Shown: piece by piece, positions 1 through 9,419 of the stretch
Position numbering within the stretch: the stretch's first letter is position 1
Layout: every line of letters begins with the position of its first letter
DNA from: Chromobacterium paludis
Lineage (GTDB): Bacteria > Pseudomonadota > Gammaproteobacteria > Burkholderiales > Chromobacteriaceae
DNA: 64,000 bases
NCBI RefSeq assembly: GCF_008275125.1
Contig: NZ_CP043473.1
Span: 992,001-1,056,000 of the forward strand
Direction of reading: 5' to 3'
Position numbers and translations under genes: made by a program
The notes under the pieces: model-generated
Databases searched by the model: none
What the model was told of the DNA's origin: nothing
What the model saw: only the letters and a program-made list of their open reading frames with translations

Positions 1-1244
1 GCAGCCACCCGACGCCGGACTTCAGCGGCGCCGGCGCGCTGCCCGCCAACAAAACGCTGTCCGGCATCAAATCGAAAGAACACCAGGGCGGCGGCTACAA
101 CGAGCTGCTGTTCGACGACACCCCCGGCGAAGTGCGCGCCAAACTATCCAGCGAATCCGGCAAGACCCAGCTGAATCAGGGCTTCCTCACCCATCCGCGC
201 AGCCACGGCAAAGCCCAGCCGCGCGGCGATGGTTTCGAGCTGCGCACCGACCAGCACGGCGCCATCCGCGCCGCCCACGGCCTGCTGCTGTCCACCGAAG
301 CGCAGAACGGCGCCGGCGGCAAACAGCTGGCGCGCGAACACGCCCAATCCCAACTCGACGCGGCGCTGTCGCTCAGCCAAGCGCTGGCCGAAACCGCCAG
401 CGGGCAGCTCGCCGACACCATGGAAACCGGCCCCGACGAAATCGGCCCGGACAACGCCAAAACCGGCAAAAAGCCAGATGGGCACCTGCAGCACCACGTC
501 GACGCGCTCAAAGCCTGGGAAGCCGGCAGCAACACCGACAAAGACGGCAAAACCGCGAAAGAACAAGCCGGCCAACAGCCGCTGCTGATCCTGTCCGGCC
601 CGGCCGGCATCGCCTCCCTGACCGAACAAAGCCAAACCGTCTCCGCCGGGACCAACCTGAACCTGGTCGCCCAGCGCGACGCCAACCACACCACGGGACG
701 ACGCTGGATTCACAACGTGGGCCAGCACATCAGCCTGTTCGTGGCCGGGGTGAAAGACAAGGTGGCGCTGAAGTTGATCGCCGCCAAGGGCAAAGTGCAG
801 GTGCAGGCGCAGAGCGATGCGATGGAGCTGACGGCGGATAAGGATGTGACCATTACCTCGGTCAAACAGAAAATCCAGTTCAACGGCAAACAGGAAATCC
901 TGCTGACCAGCGGCGGCGCTTATGTGCGCATCAAGGGCGGCAAGATCGAGTTGCACGCGCCGGGCACCGTCAGCTTCAAGGGGGCGAGCCATGATTGGAG
1001 CGGCGGAACGAGTTTGGGTCAGATGTTTAATTCGATGCCCGATGCCAAGTTTGATAATAAATACCAAATTCTTGATGAGCATACGGGCCAGCCATTGATA
1101 AATCAGAAATACAAAATAATTCGTCAGTCAGGAGAGGCGGAACTGGGCATCACGGATAGCAATGGTTTTACTCATGTTGTCAAAAATCCTGATGTGGCGG
1201 AGAAATTGCAACTGCACTTGGTCATGTCAAAAAAGAAGAGTTAA
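1..1244 (+). CDS. vgrG: T6SS spike protein VgrG, C-terminal part (5' end outside window)
   Basis: The frame is open from the first bases, so the start lies upstream. VgrG trimers form the puncturing tip of the T6SS tube. The visible part shows the end of the gp5-like needle region (GYNELLFDDTPGEVRAKLSS, then THPRSHGKAQPRGDGFELRT), followed by a DUF2345-type repetitive beta region to about base 1000. A short C-terminal extension (about 60 residues from base 1055, starting YQILDEHTGQPLINQKYKII) resembles the transthyretin-like adaptor tails that carry cargo effectors. Base composition changes within this tail from GC-rich to AT-rich, which matches the following two genes. This suggests that tail and cargo arrived together. 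Family assignment is secure; the tail's adaptor role is inferred. Confidence 0.93.
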   Translation, partial: SHPTPDFSGAGALPANKTLSGIKSKEHQGGGYNELLFDDTPGEVRAKLSSESGKTQLNQGFLTHPRSHGKAQPRGDGFELRTDQHGAIRAAHGLLLSTEAQNGAGGKQLAREHAQSQLDAALSLSQALAETASGQLADTMETGPDEIGPDNAKTGKKPDGHLQHHVDALKAWEAGSNTDKDGKTAKEQAGQQPLLILSGPAGIASLTEQSQTVSAGTNLNLVAQRDANHTTGRRWIHNVGQHISLFVAGVKDKVALKLIAAKGKVQVQAQSDAMELTADKDVTITSVKQKIQFNGKQEILLTSGGAYVRIKGGKIELHAPGTVSFKGASHDWSGGTSLGQMFNSMPDAKFDNKYQILDEHTGQPLINQKYKIIRQSGEAELGITDSNGFTHVVKNPDVAEKLQLHLVMSKKKS

Positions 1245-1288
1245 AGGCGAGATGCCTGGCATCAGCAAGCCATGAGAGGAGTGAAGTG

Positions 1289-2560
1289 ATGGGCGCTGCC
1301 AATACTGCAGGACAGAGTTTGTATGAAGACTCTCTTAAATCTTCTAACTCTGGCAAGCCTAATGTAACTATCATCAAAGTGCCGCGTAAGATAACTTTAT
1401 TGACCCCGCTGCATGATGGTTCAAAGAACGATGGGTCTGGAGAAAAATTCCAGAAGGCAATGATTTATGACAATAAATATGAGTTTGCTGTAACGTTGAT
1501 GAATGGGGATGAGCCTGCGAATGGTGGGCAATATTGCTGGGCTATCGAGTATGAAAGTCCTGACACATCAAAAGGTCAGATGGTCAGGAAAGAGCTGGGA
1601 AATCTAGGTAGCAAGGCGAAGATAGAAATCGATGATCCTGATTTTTGTGGTTGTGATTTGACAGTCAAAGCTTATCTGGATGATCCCGATCAGAGCTGTG
1701 AACTGGTCCAGTTTGTACATAATCGCTTCCGCTGGTTTGACTCAAAGCGTGTACAGACGCAAGTTCAGGAGCGGATGCAAGAGCCATGGCGGATTGATCA
1801 GGGTAGTAGTAGTTTGTGCGGGATGGCCGCGCTGTATTATGTGACGATTAAGAGAAGTCCGGATCGATATAGAAAAATTGCGCATGAGTTACATCGGACT
1901 GGGTTGTGCAAGATCGATGATTTTACTATTAAGCCATCTGATTCTATGTATGAGATCAAGCCGAAGGATAGTGATTACGAACACATGAGCATGTGGGAGG
2001 CTGACTGGATTGTGCTTGCGGGTACGAGAAGCTCGGAAAGTAATCTAGGGTATCATGGCATTGAGACGGGAAGTTGGGATCAATTTACTGCAATTAACTG
2101 GCCAGGAATGATGGAGGGGCTGGTTAAAAAAATTGCAGGCTATGGTAATGCTAGTGCTGTTGGTATTAGCTTGATTGGGACTGTTGTAAAAAAAGCTTTC
2201 TCTTATAGTGGAGAGGATGTGTCGCCTGCACTTGCTGATTTGAAGTGTATTGATGGCCTTAAAAGTAAAGGGCATCAAATTCTTCTAATGATAGATGCTA
2301 AGATGATTAGAAATAAATCAGGTTATAGTATTGGTGATCTTCAAGAGTCTCATTGGGTTGTATATGAGGGTGGTCTTTTGGATGGTAAAAATCAGGTAAG
2401 TTTTGAAGTGTATACTTGGGGTTATAATCCTAAAACTATTAGGAAGTATAACTTGGACGGGGAGCTAAGTGATCCAGCAATAAGCTTGGTGAGACCTCCC
2501 AATGGTATTGATAACAGTGCTTTTGAGAGTAATTATTATGGTTATATCGAAGCTTTCTAA
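1289..2560 (+). CDS. putative T6SS cargo effector, papain-fold cysteine hydrolase-like (novel)
   Basis: A 423-residue protein begins 44 bases after vgrG. The ATG at 1289 is preferred over the adjacent GTG because GAGAGGA at 1274-1280 is spaced well for it. I do not recognise a named family. The segment IDQGSSSLCGMAALYY (about residues 169-184) looks like the Gln...Cys-Gly site of a papain-like cysteine peptidase or amidase (Gln171, Cys177). SHWVVYEGG (His355) and YTWGYN (Asn380) are in the right order to finish a Cys-His-Asn triad. The N-terminal 150 residues contain an Ig/beta-like segment with several cysteines. There is no signal peptide, as expected for T6SS cargo. The gene is much more AT-rich than the flanking T6SS genes. 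Its position behind vgrG and before a small exported protein suggests an effector; substrate is unknown. Confidence 0.6.
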   Translation: MGAANTAGQSLYEDSLKSSNSGKPNVTIIKVPRKITLLTPLHDGSKNDGSGEKFQKAMIYDNKYEFAVTLMNGDEPANGGQYCWAIEYESPDTSKGQMVRKELGNLGSKAKIEIDDPDFCGCDLTVKAYLDDPDQSCELVQFVHNRFRWFDSKRVQTQVQERMQEPWRIDQGSSSLCGMAALYYVTIKRSPDRYRKIAHELHRTGLCKIDDFTIKPSDSMYEIKPKDSDYEHMSMWEADWIVLAGTRSSESNLGYHGIETGSWDQFTAINWPGMMEGLVKKIAGYGNASAVGISLIGTVVKKAFSYSGEDVSPALADLKCIDGLKSKGHQILLMIDAKMIRNKSGYSIGDLQESHWVVYEGGLLDGKNQVSFEVYTWGYNPKTIRKYNLDGELSDPAISLVRPPNGIDNSAFESNYYGYIEAF

Positions 2561-3014
2561 ATTTGTGATGATTTTTGGCGGCAGTATTTTGATGTCTCAT
2601 TGTGCTGTGGCTGCTGAGTGCGAAAGCTTGATTAATAAATTTTCCATCCAGCATTGGAAAGGGAGTATTCCAAAAAATGCAGTGCTATATAGATATCAAT
2701 CGGATGGAAAATTCATTAATCCTGTTCAGGTAAGTAAGAATACTTATCAAGCTGATATTTGGTGGCCCAGGGAGAATAAGACACCAACTTTGATTATGAA
2801 ATTTTCTGATTATGGGGTGGAGGATTTGCCTGTTGATGCAGATTATAAATTGGTATTGGAGAATATGTATCAATTTAAGATTTCAAAGTTGGAAAAAACA
2901 AGAGTGTCGCTAGGCTGTCAACTTGGAGGTGGGAGGGTAAATAGTTGCAAAACAATATTTGGTGGTGAGGGGATTACTTTTAATCGGGAGTGTGCGGAAG
3001 TGATTAAGGAGTGA
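2538..3014 (+). CDS. candidate cognate immunity protein, exported
   Basis: A 158-residue protein with a clear Sec signal peptide: MVISKLSK, a hydrophobic core (FVMIFGGSILMSHCAVAA), and a likely cut before ECES. The ATG at 2538 is preceded by GAGAG at 2525-2529 and overlaps the effector gene by 23 bases, implying translational coupling. The mature part has four cysteines (CES, GCQ, SCK, ECA), suitable for two disulfides in the periplasm. It has no recognised domain. Small exported proteins encoded directly after T6SS cargo are typically immunity proteins. If so, the neighbour's toxin acts in the periplasm, perhaps on peptidoglycan. The assignment rests on position, size and export only. It shares the AT-rich composition of the effector gene. 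Confidence 0.55.
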   Translation: MVISKLSKFVMIFGGSILMSHCAVAAECESLINKFSIQHWKGSIPKNAVLYRYQSDGKFINPVQVSKNTYQADIWWPRENKTPTLIMKFSDYGVEDLPVDADYKLVLENMYQFKISKLEKTRVSLGCQLGGGRVNSCKTIFGGEGITFNRECAEVIKE

Positions 3015-3159
3015 AAATAGCATAGAAGTGGACCTGATAGGTTTTTAGATAGAGGTTCTTTTCAATATGGTAGCCAAACTAAATGAGTCATGACTGTTTG
3101 GTGACTATGACAACTTAACAATAGATCGCCTGCTTTTGGGCGAATGTGCCTTGTAAAGC

Positions 3160-5019
3160 ATGCTTGAATCCTTACTCCCCTACTACGAACGCGAACTCGG
3201 CCAGCTGCGTGAGCTGTCCGGCGAGTTCGCGCGCCGCTATCCCAAGATCGCCGGCCGGCTGCAGATGGAAGGCGACCAGTGCGCCGATCCGCATACCGAG
3301 CGGCTGATCGAGGCGTTTGCGCTGCTGGCGTCCCGCATCCACAAGAAGCTGGATGACGATTATCCCGAGGTGGCGGAAAGCTTCCTCGATGTGCTGTATC
3401 CGCATTATCTGCAGCCGATTCCATCCGCCACCATCGTGCAGTTCGAGTGCGATCCGGCGCGGCCGGAGATCGCCAAGCGTTACCGCGTGGAGCGCGGCCA
3501 GGCGGTGCATGCGCCGGCCATCAACGGCGTGGTGTGCAAGTTCCGCAGCGCCTATCCGGTGGACCTGTATCCGCTGTCCCTGAAGGACGCGCGGCTGGAG
3601 CTGACCAGCGGCTCGCCCTACCTGCGTCAGCTGGCGCCGGACGCGGCAGCGCTGCTGACGCTGGAGTGCCATACCCATGGCGGGCTGACGCTGAACCACA
3701 TCGGTTTGACGTCCTTGCGCTTCTTCCTGGACGGCGAGCCGGCGCTGATGCACCTGTTGTACGAGCTGCTGCTGTCGCAAGTGCTGCGCATCCGCGTGGG
3801 CGATGGCAGCGACGATCCGGCCCGCACCTTCACGCTGCCGGCCAAGGCCATCCGCCCGGTGGGTTTTGGCCGCGACGAGGGCATGCTGGAGTACGACGAG
3901 CGCTCCTTCATGGGCTACCGGCTGCTGACGGAATACTTCTGCTATCCGGAAAAATTCCTGTTTGTCGACATCGCGGAGCTGGACAAGGCAGCCGCGCGGC
4001 TGAATGGCGAAAAACTGGTGCTGCAGCTGGCGCTGGGCGATTACCCGGACAGCGAGCGCCATCACCGGCTGCTGACGCAGCTGCAGCCGCAGCATCTGAA
4101 ACTGGGCTGCACCCCGGTGGTGAACTTGTTCAAGCAGCCTGGCGAGCCTATCCGCGTCAGCCATCAAAAGACTGGCTACCCGGTGCTGGCCGATGGCCGC
4201 AAGCCACAGGCCTACGAGGTGATCCAGATCCGCAAGGTGGTGCGGGTGGAAAAGTCCGGCGAGGGTGAAACCAGCGAGGAAGTGCCGCCGTTCTACGCCA
4301 CGCGCCATGGCGCGGAGAAACAAACGCCGCGCTTTTACTGGCATGCCAGCCGCGAAGGCTCGGTGCGCGCCGGCGACAAGGGCACGGACCTGGCGCTGCA
4401 TCTGGTGGACCTGCAGTTCCACGCGGTGCGCCCATCGGCCGAGGTGCTGAGCCTGGACCTGCTGTGTAGCAACCGAGACCTGCCGGAGCAGATTCCGTTT
4501 GGCGGCAGCCAGGCCACGCAGCGCACCGACTTTACCCTGCCGGGCCATTCGGTGGTGAAGCGGGTGCGCCTGTTGCGCAAGCCTTCCGCCACCCAGCGCA
4601 GCCCCTTGGGCCGCGCCGTGCAGTGGCGGCTGATCTCGCACCTGTCGCTGAACTACATGTCCATTGTCGACTCCGGCGTGGCCGCGCTGCAGGAAATGCT
4701 GGCGCTGTACAACCTCACCGGATCGCCGGTCAACGTGCGGCAAATCCAGGGCGTGGTGGGCATTCATAGCGAAGCGGCGGTGACGCGCGTCACCGGCCGC
4801 GACTTTGCCGGCTTTGTGCGCGGCAGCGACATCCGGCTGAAACTGGATGCGGACTACTATGTGGGCGGCAGCGTCTACCTGTTCGCTTCGGTGCTGGAAC
4901 GCTTCTTCGCGCTGTATTGCGCGCCCAATAGCTTCACCCGCCTGCGGGTGGAGACCGTGCAACAGAATCAGGAGGTGGCGGCATGGCCGGCCAGAGCGGG
5001 CGAAGCCCTCGTGATCTGA
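3160..5019 (+). CDS. tssF: T6SS baseplate protein TssF
   Basis: A 619-residue protein, the usual TssF length. The N-terminus MLESLLPYYERELGQLRELS, followed by EFARRYPKIAGRL and DPHTERLIEAFALLASRI, is the hallmark of the TssF/VasA/ImpG family. TssF forms the wedge of the T6SS baseplate with TssG, TssE and TssK in the cytoplasm. GC-rich composition resumes here after the AT-rich cassette. The 145 bases upstream are the only gap within the cluster and probably hold its promoter. The ribosome-binding site is weak, but the start is fixed by family alignment. Confidence 0.96.
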   Translation: MLESLLPYYERELGQLRELSGEFARRYPKIAGRLQMEGDQCADPHTERLIEAFALLASRIHKKLDDDYPEVAESFLDVLYPHYLQPIPSATIVQFECDPARPEIAKRYRVERGQAVHAPAINGVVCKFRSAYPVDLYPLSLKDARLELTSGSPYLRQLAPDAAALLTLECHTHGGLTLNHIGLTSLRFFLDGEPALMHLLYELLLSQVLRIRVGDGSDDPARTFTLPAKAIRPVGFGRDEGMLEYDERSFMGYRLLTEYFCYPEKFLFVDIAELDKAAARLNGEKLVLQLALGDYPDSERHHRLLTQLQPQHLKLGCTPVVNLFKQPGEPIRVSHQKTGYPVLADGRKPQAYEVIQIRKVVRVEKSGEGETSEEVPPFYATRHGAEKQTPRFYWHASREGSVRAGDKGTDLALHLVDLQFHAVRPSAEVLSLDLLCSNRDLPEQIPFGGSQATQRTDFTLPGHSVVKRVRLLRKPSATQRSPLGRAVQWRLISHLSLNYMSIVDSGVAALQEMLALYNLTGSPVNVRQIQGVVGIHSEAAVTRVTGRDFAGFVRGSDIRLKLDADYYVGGSVYLFASVLERFFALYCAPNSFTRLRVETVQQNQEVAAWPARAGEALVI

Positions 5020-6002
5020 GGCAGGAGCTGGCCGCCGACGCCAGCCAGTTCGGCTTCTTCCAGGCGGCGCGCATCCTGGGCCTGTCCGGCCTCAAGCGGG
5101 CCGGAGCCAAGCGCGGGCGGCTGCCGGAGCGGCTGCGCTTTCGCACGCTGGCGTCGCTGTCCTTCCCAGCCAGCGAGCTGACCGGCTACCAGCCGGCGGA
5201 GGAGGGCAGCGAGGCGGCGGACGAGATGACCATCAGCTTCATGGGCCTCACCGGGCCGAGCGGCGCCTTGCCCACCGCGTATACGGAGTTGTTGCTGGAG
5301 CGCCGTCTGCGCCACCGCGACGACACCATGCACGCGTTTTTCGACCTGTTCAGCCATCGCGCCGCCTCGCTGTTTTTCGAGGCCTGGTGCAAGTACCGCA
5401 GCTGGATCCATGTCGAAGCCGGCGAGCGCGATGGTTTCACCCGCAACCTGCTGGACCTGGGCGGCGTGGGCCTGGGCCAGCTGCGGCAGCAGATGGGGCC
5501 GGACGCGCAGCTGGACGAGCGCATGTTCGTCTATTACGCCGGGCTGCTCAGCCAGAAACCGCTGTCGGCGCAATCGCTGGTGACGCTGGTGGAAGGTTTC
5601 TTCGGCGTCAAGGCCAGCCTGGAGCAGTTTGTCGGCCAATGGCTGCAGGTGCCGCGCGCCGAGCAGAGCCAGCTGGGCGCGGACGGCTGCGAGCTGGGCC
5701 TGTCCGCCTTTGCCGGCGAGCGCATCTGGGACCGCCAAACCAAGATCAAGCTGCGGCTGGGGCCGATGAGACGCGAGCAGTTCAACGCGCTGCAGCCGCA
5801 CGCGGCCGGCGCGCAGGCGCTGCGTGCGTTGATGCAATACGCGCTGGGCCATAGCCTGGCGGCCGAGGTCTGCCTGGTGCTGGACGCGCGCGACGTGGCG
5901 CCGGCGGTGCTGGGCTCGGACGCGCTGAGCCTGGGCGGCGACAGCTGGCTGGGACGGCCGCCTGGCCATCCCGACGATATGCGTTACACGCTGTTGAACT
6001 GA
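4983..6002 (+). CDS. tssG: T6SS baseplate protein TssG
   Basis: A 339-residue protein beginning 37 bases inside tssF, with an excellent ribosome-binding site (AGGAGGTG at 4970-4977). It contains the conserved TssG/VasB/ImpH features: the early FGFFQAARIL segment, an FMGLTGPSGALP motif around residue 87, and HAFFDLFSHRAASLFFEAW around residue 117. TssG binds two TssF subunits to form the baseplate wedge around the VgrG spike. The overlap suggests translation coupled to tssF, which fits the fixed stoichiometry of the wedge. Confidence 0.95.
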   Translation: MAGQSGRSPRDLRQELAADASQFGFFQAARILGLSGLKRAGAKRGRLPERLRFRTLASLSFPASELTGYQPAEEGSEAADEMTISFMGLTGPSGALPTAYTELLLERRLRHRDDTMHAFFDLFSHRAASLFFEAWCKYRSWIHVEAGERDGFTRNLLDLGGVGLGQLRQQMGPDAQLDERMFVYYAGLLSQKPLSAQSLVTLVEGFFGVKASLEQFVGQWLQVPRAEQSQLGADGCELGLSAFAGERIWDRQTKIKLRLGPMRREQFNALQPHAAGAQALRALMQYALGHSLAAEVCLVLDARDVAPAVLGSDALSLGGDSWLGRPPGHPDDMRYTLLN

Positions 6003-6017
6003 TAGGAACCCTGCATC

Positions 6018-6734
6018 ATGGGCATCATCAAGCGACTGTTGGGCCGCGGCAAACCCGCCGAGCTGCGCGTGGCGCGCCAGGCGGAAACGCCGCCCGAGCT
6101 GGAGGCGGCCGTGGCCGCGCTGCAGCGCGAGGATTGGGGGCAGACGTTGCGGCTGGCGCAGCCTTATCTGGAGGCGCGTTCAGGCCGCTTGCGCGCCGAC
6201 GCCTACCGGCTGTGCGCGCTGGCCACCGGCCGCCAGGGCCAGTGGGACACGGCCTTTTCCTGCTGGCTGAGGCTGTTCGAGCTGGAGCCGTCGGCCCATA
6301 ACGCCTTGCAGCTGGCCAGCGTGTCGGTGATGGCCGGCCAGGTGGATAGGGGCAAGGCCTGGATGATGAAGTTTGACGAACTGAACCGCGAGAGCCGCGA
6401 GTTTTCCTGCGCCATGGCTTACGCCAATTTCGCCTCCGCCCTGGCGCAGGCCGGCCACGCGGACGAGGCATTGCCTTACCTGACCTGTCTGCGCGAACTG
6501 TATCGCCAGCTGAAAATCACCGACGACATGTTCCTGCACCAGCGCGGCGTGCCGTTTTTCGGCGCCTTCCTGGAAAACAGCTGGGCGCTGCTGCGGCCCT
6601 GCCTGGACGATGGCGCGCTGCTGGACTGGTACCGCGTCATGCTGGACGACCTGGACGAAGACGGCCGCGCGCGGCTGAACGCATGGCTGGACGACGTCAT
6701 GCCCTGCGCCGCGGCCAACGATGAATCACCCTGA
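6018..6734 (+). CDS. TPR-like protein of the T6SS operon, unknown role
   Basis: A 238-residue predicted cytoplasmic protein, 15 bases after tssG in the same operon. Its sequence is mostly amphipathic helix pairs that read as degenerate tetratricopeptide repeats (for example AYRLCALATGRQGQWDTAFSCW, then AMAYANFASALAQAGHADEALPYL). The N-terminus is basic (GIIKRLLGRGKPAELR) and the C-terminus acidic. I do not match it to a core Tss protein. It is not clearly TagJ/ImpE, the other helical accessory found near clpV. TPR folds usually act as adaptors, so a role in ClpV recruitment or baseplate assembly is possible but only inferred from position between tssG and clpV. Confidence 0.75.
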   Translation: MGIIKRLLGRGKPAELRVARQAETPPELEAAVAALQREDWGQTLRLAQPYLEARSGRLRADAYRLCALATGRQGQWDTAFSCWLRLFELEPSAHNALQLASVSVMAGQVDRGKAWMMKFDELNRESREFSCAMAYANFASALAQAGHADEALPYLTCLRELYRQLKITDDMFLHQRGVPFFGAFLENSWALLRPCLDDGALLDWYRVMLDDLDEDGRARLNAWLDDVMPCAAANDESP

Positions 6735-6767
6735 ATCGACCATTCAAATCACCCGCATTGGAAAATC

Positions 6768-9407
6768 ATGTCTGTATCGTTGAAATCGCTGATTGACCGC
6801 CTGACGCCCACCGCGCGCCAGGCCATCGAACAAGCCGCCAGCCGCGCCTTGGCCCGCACCCATTTCGAGATCGAGATCGAACACGCCTTGCTGGCGATGT
6901 TCGATCAGGACAATAACGGCGCGTTGGCGGCCCTGCGCGCGCTGGGCGCGGACCTGGACCGCGTGGAGCGCGAGCTGGACGCCGCGTTGGATAATTTCCG
7001 CAGCGGCAACACCCGCAACCCGGTGTTGTCGTCCTGGCTGCCCAAGTGGCTGGAAAAGGCCTGGCTGCTGGCCAGCGCCGAACACGGCCAGGACAATGTG
7101 TCCACGCTGGACCTGATGCTGGCGCTGTGGCAGGACGACGCCTTGCGCGGCGCGCTGCAGTCCGGCGCGCCGGCGCTGGCCAGGCTGGACGCCGGCAAGC
7201 TGAAGGGCGCTTACGCCGCGCTGCGCCAGCATGGCAGCGAGGCCGCGGGCCATGCCGCCGCTGCCGAAGCCGGCGAGGGCGAGCAAGGCGACGCGCCGGC
7301 CGCGCCGCAAGGCAAGCGCGGCAGCCCGGCCCTGGACAAGTACACCATAGACCTGACCGCGCAGGCCCGCGCCGGCAAGATCGACCCCATCCTGGGCCGC
7401 GATGTCGAAATCCGCCAGATGATAGACATTCTGATGCGCCGCCGGCAGAACAACCCCATCCTCACCGGCGAGCCGGGCGTGGGCAAGACCGCGGTGGTGG
7501 AAGGCCTGGCGCGCAAGATCGTGCTGGGCGAAGTGCCGCCGGTGCTGGCCGGCGTGACCCTGCGCACGCTGGACCTGGGCTTGCTGCAGGCCGGCGCCAG
7601 CGTCAAGGGCGAGTTCGAGAACCGCCTGCGCCAGGTGATAGACGAGGTCAAGGCCAGCCCGGTGCCCATCATCCTGTTCATCGATGAGGCGCACACCTTG
7701 ATCGGCGCCGGCGGCGCGGCCGGCCAGAACGACGCGGCCAACCTGCTGAAGCCGGCCCTGGCGCGCGGCGAGCTGCGCACCATCGCGGCGACGACTTGGG
7801 CCGAGTACAAGAAATACTTCGAGAAAGACGCCGCGTTGGCGCGCCGCTTCCAGGTGGTGAAGGTGGAGGAGCCGGTGCCGGAAATCGCCGTGCAGATGGT
7901 GCGCGGCCTGACCCACGCCATGGCCGACCACCACAAGGTGGAAATCCTCAACGAGGCGGTGGCCGCCGCCGTGCATCTGTCCAGCCGCTACATCGCCGGC
8001 CGCCAGCTGCCGGACAAGGCCATCAGCGTGCTCGACACCGCCTGCGCCCGCGTGGCGCTGTCGCGCGCCGGCAAGCCGGGGCCGATCGAAGACGTGTCGG
8101 TGCTGATGGACAACATCGACCGAGAGATCGCCGCGCTGAAGCGCGAGGAAGGCCATGCCGAGCGCATCGCCGAACTGGAAGCGCAGCGCGCGGAGCTGGA
8201 AGGCAATCTGCAACAGCTGCATGAGGCATGGGCGGCGCAGCAGAAGCTGGTCGAAGAAATCGACCAGCTCAAAGCGCAGCGCGACGAGGCCAAACCGGCC
8301 AAGGGCAAGAAGATCAGCCCGTTGCAGGCCAAGCGCAAGGAATTGCGCGAGCTGCAAAAGCACCAGCCGCTGGCCTTCGAATGCGTGGACGAAAGCGTGA
8401 TCGCGGACGTGATCGCCGGCTGGACCGGCATTCCGCTGGGCCGCATGGTCAGCAACGAGCTGGAACAGGTGCAGAAGCTGGCCCAGCTGCTGGCCGAACG
8501 CGTCATCGGCCAGGACCACGCGCTGGAGCAGATCGCCGAGCGCGTGCAGATCGCCAAGGCCGGCCTGGAAGACCCGGGCAAACCCAAGGGCGTGTTCATG
8601 CTGGTGGGGCCGTCCGGCGTAGGCAAGACCGAGACCGCGCTGGCATTGGCCGAGGCGCTGTACGGCGGCGAGCGCAACCTGATCACCATCAATATGTCCG
8701 AATACCAGGAAGCGCACAGCGTGTCCGGCCTGAAGGGCTCGCCCCCGGGCTATGTCGGCTACGGCGAGGGCGGCGTGCTGACCGAGGCCGTGCGCCGCAA
8801 GCCTTACTCCGTCGTGCTGCTGGACGAGGTGGAAAAGGCGCACCCGGACGTGCTGGAGCTGTTCTTCCAGGTGTTCGACAAGGGCGTGCTGGAGGATAGC
8901 GAAGGCCGCGAGGTGGACTTCAAGAACACCATCATCCTGCTGACGTCCAACGCCGGCACCGACCTGGTGATGCGCGCCTGCGAGCACGGCGTGACGGTGG
9001 AGGACGTGACGCGCGACCCGACTGCGGAAGACCTGGTGGAAATCCTGCGCCCGACGCTGCAGAAGACCTTCAAGCCGGCCTTCCTGGGCCGCCTGACCAT
9101 CGTGCCGTACTTCCCGATCAGCGACGATGTGCTGCGCGCCATCGTCGAGCTGAAGCTGGAAAAGATCCGCCGCCGCATCGCCGACAACCACGGCGCGCAG
9201 GTGGAATTCCCGGCCGATCTGGCCGAGCAGATGGCCGCGCGCTGCCTGGACGTGGACAGCGGCGCGCGCAATGCCGACGCCATCCTCACCCGCACGCTGC
9301 TGGCGCAGATCTCCAACGATCTGTTGTCGCGCATGGCCACGGGCAAGCCGGTGAAAAAGATCGCCGTCTCGCTCAAGGGCGAGCAGGTGAAGGTGAAAGT
9401 CAGCTAA
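6768..9407 (+). CDS. clpV: T6SS disassembly ATPase ClpV (TssH)
   Basis: An 879-residue class I Clp/Hsp100 AAA+ ATPase. Residues 1-150 form the Clp N-domain that binds contracted sheath. AAA1 has Walker A GEPGVGKT at about residue 234 and Walker B ILFIDEAHT at about 301. A coiled-coil M-domain lies around 440-530. AAA2 has Walker A GPSGVGKT at about 614 and VVLLDEVEKAH at about 682. Length and location between T6SS baseplate genes and PAAR/tssA identify it as ClpV rather than ClpB. It extracts TssB/TssC subunits from contracted sheaths for reuse. Confidence 0.97.
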   Translation: MSVSLKSLIDRLTPTARQAIEQAASRALARTHFEIEIEHALLAMFDQDNNGALAALRALGADLDRVERELDAALDNFRSGNTRNPVLSSWLPKWLEKAWLLASAEHGQDNVSTLDLMLALWQDDALRGALQSGAPALARLDAGKLKGAYAALRQHGSEAAGHAAAAEAGEGEQGDAPAAPQGKRGSPALDKYTIDLTAQARAGKIDPILGRDVEIRQMIDILMRRRQNNPILTGEPGVGKTAVVEGLARKIVLGEVPPVLAGVTLRTLDLGLLQAGASVKGEFENRLRQVIDEVKASPVPIILFIDEAHTLIGAGGAAGQNDAANLLKPALARGELRTIAATTWAEYKKYFEKDAALARRFQVVKVEEPVPEIAVQMVRGLTHAMADHHKVEILNEAVAAAVHLSSRYIAGRQLPDKAISVLDTACARVALSRAGKPGPIEDVSVLMDNIDREIAALKREEGHAERIAELEAQRAELEGNLQQLHEAWAAQQKLVEEIDQLKAQRDEAKPAKGKKISPLQAKRKELRELQKHQPLAFECVDESVIADVIAGWTGIPLGRMVSNELEQVQKLAQLLAERVIGQDHALEQIAERVQIAKAGLEDPGKPKGVFMLVGPSGVGKTETALALAEALYGGERNLITINMSEYQEAHSVSGLKGSPPGYVGYGEGGVLTEAVRRKPYSVVLLDEVEKAHPDVLELFFQVFDKGVLEDSEGREVDFKNTIILLTSNAGTDLVMRACEHGVTVEDVTRDPTAEDLVEILRPTLQKTFKPAFLGRLTIVPYFPISDDVLRAIVELKLEKIRRRIADNHGAQVEFPADLAEQMAARCLDVDSGARNADAILTRTLLAQISNDLLSRMATGKPVKKIAVSLKGEQVKVKVS

Positions 9408-9419
9408 GGAGCGTTGCCC

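Noticed and set aside
3015..3159. A short gene between the immunity candidate and tssF
   Set aside because: Stops in all frames on the plus strand, and the minus-strand frame (3062-3424) is antisense to tssF.
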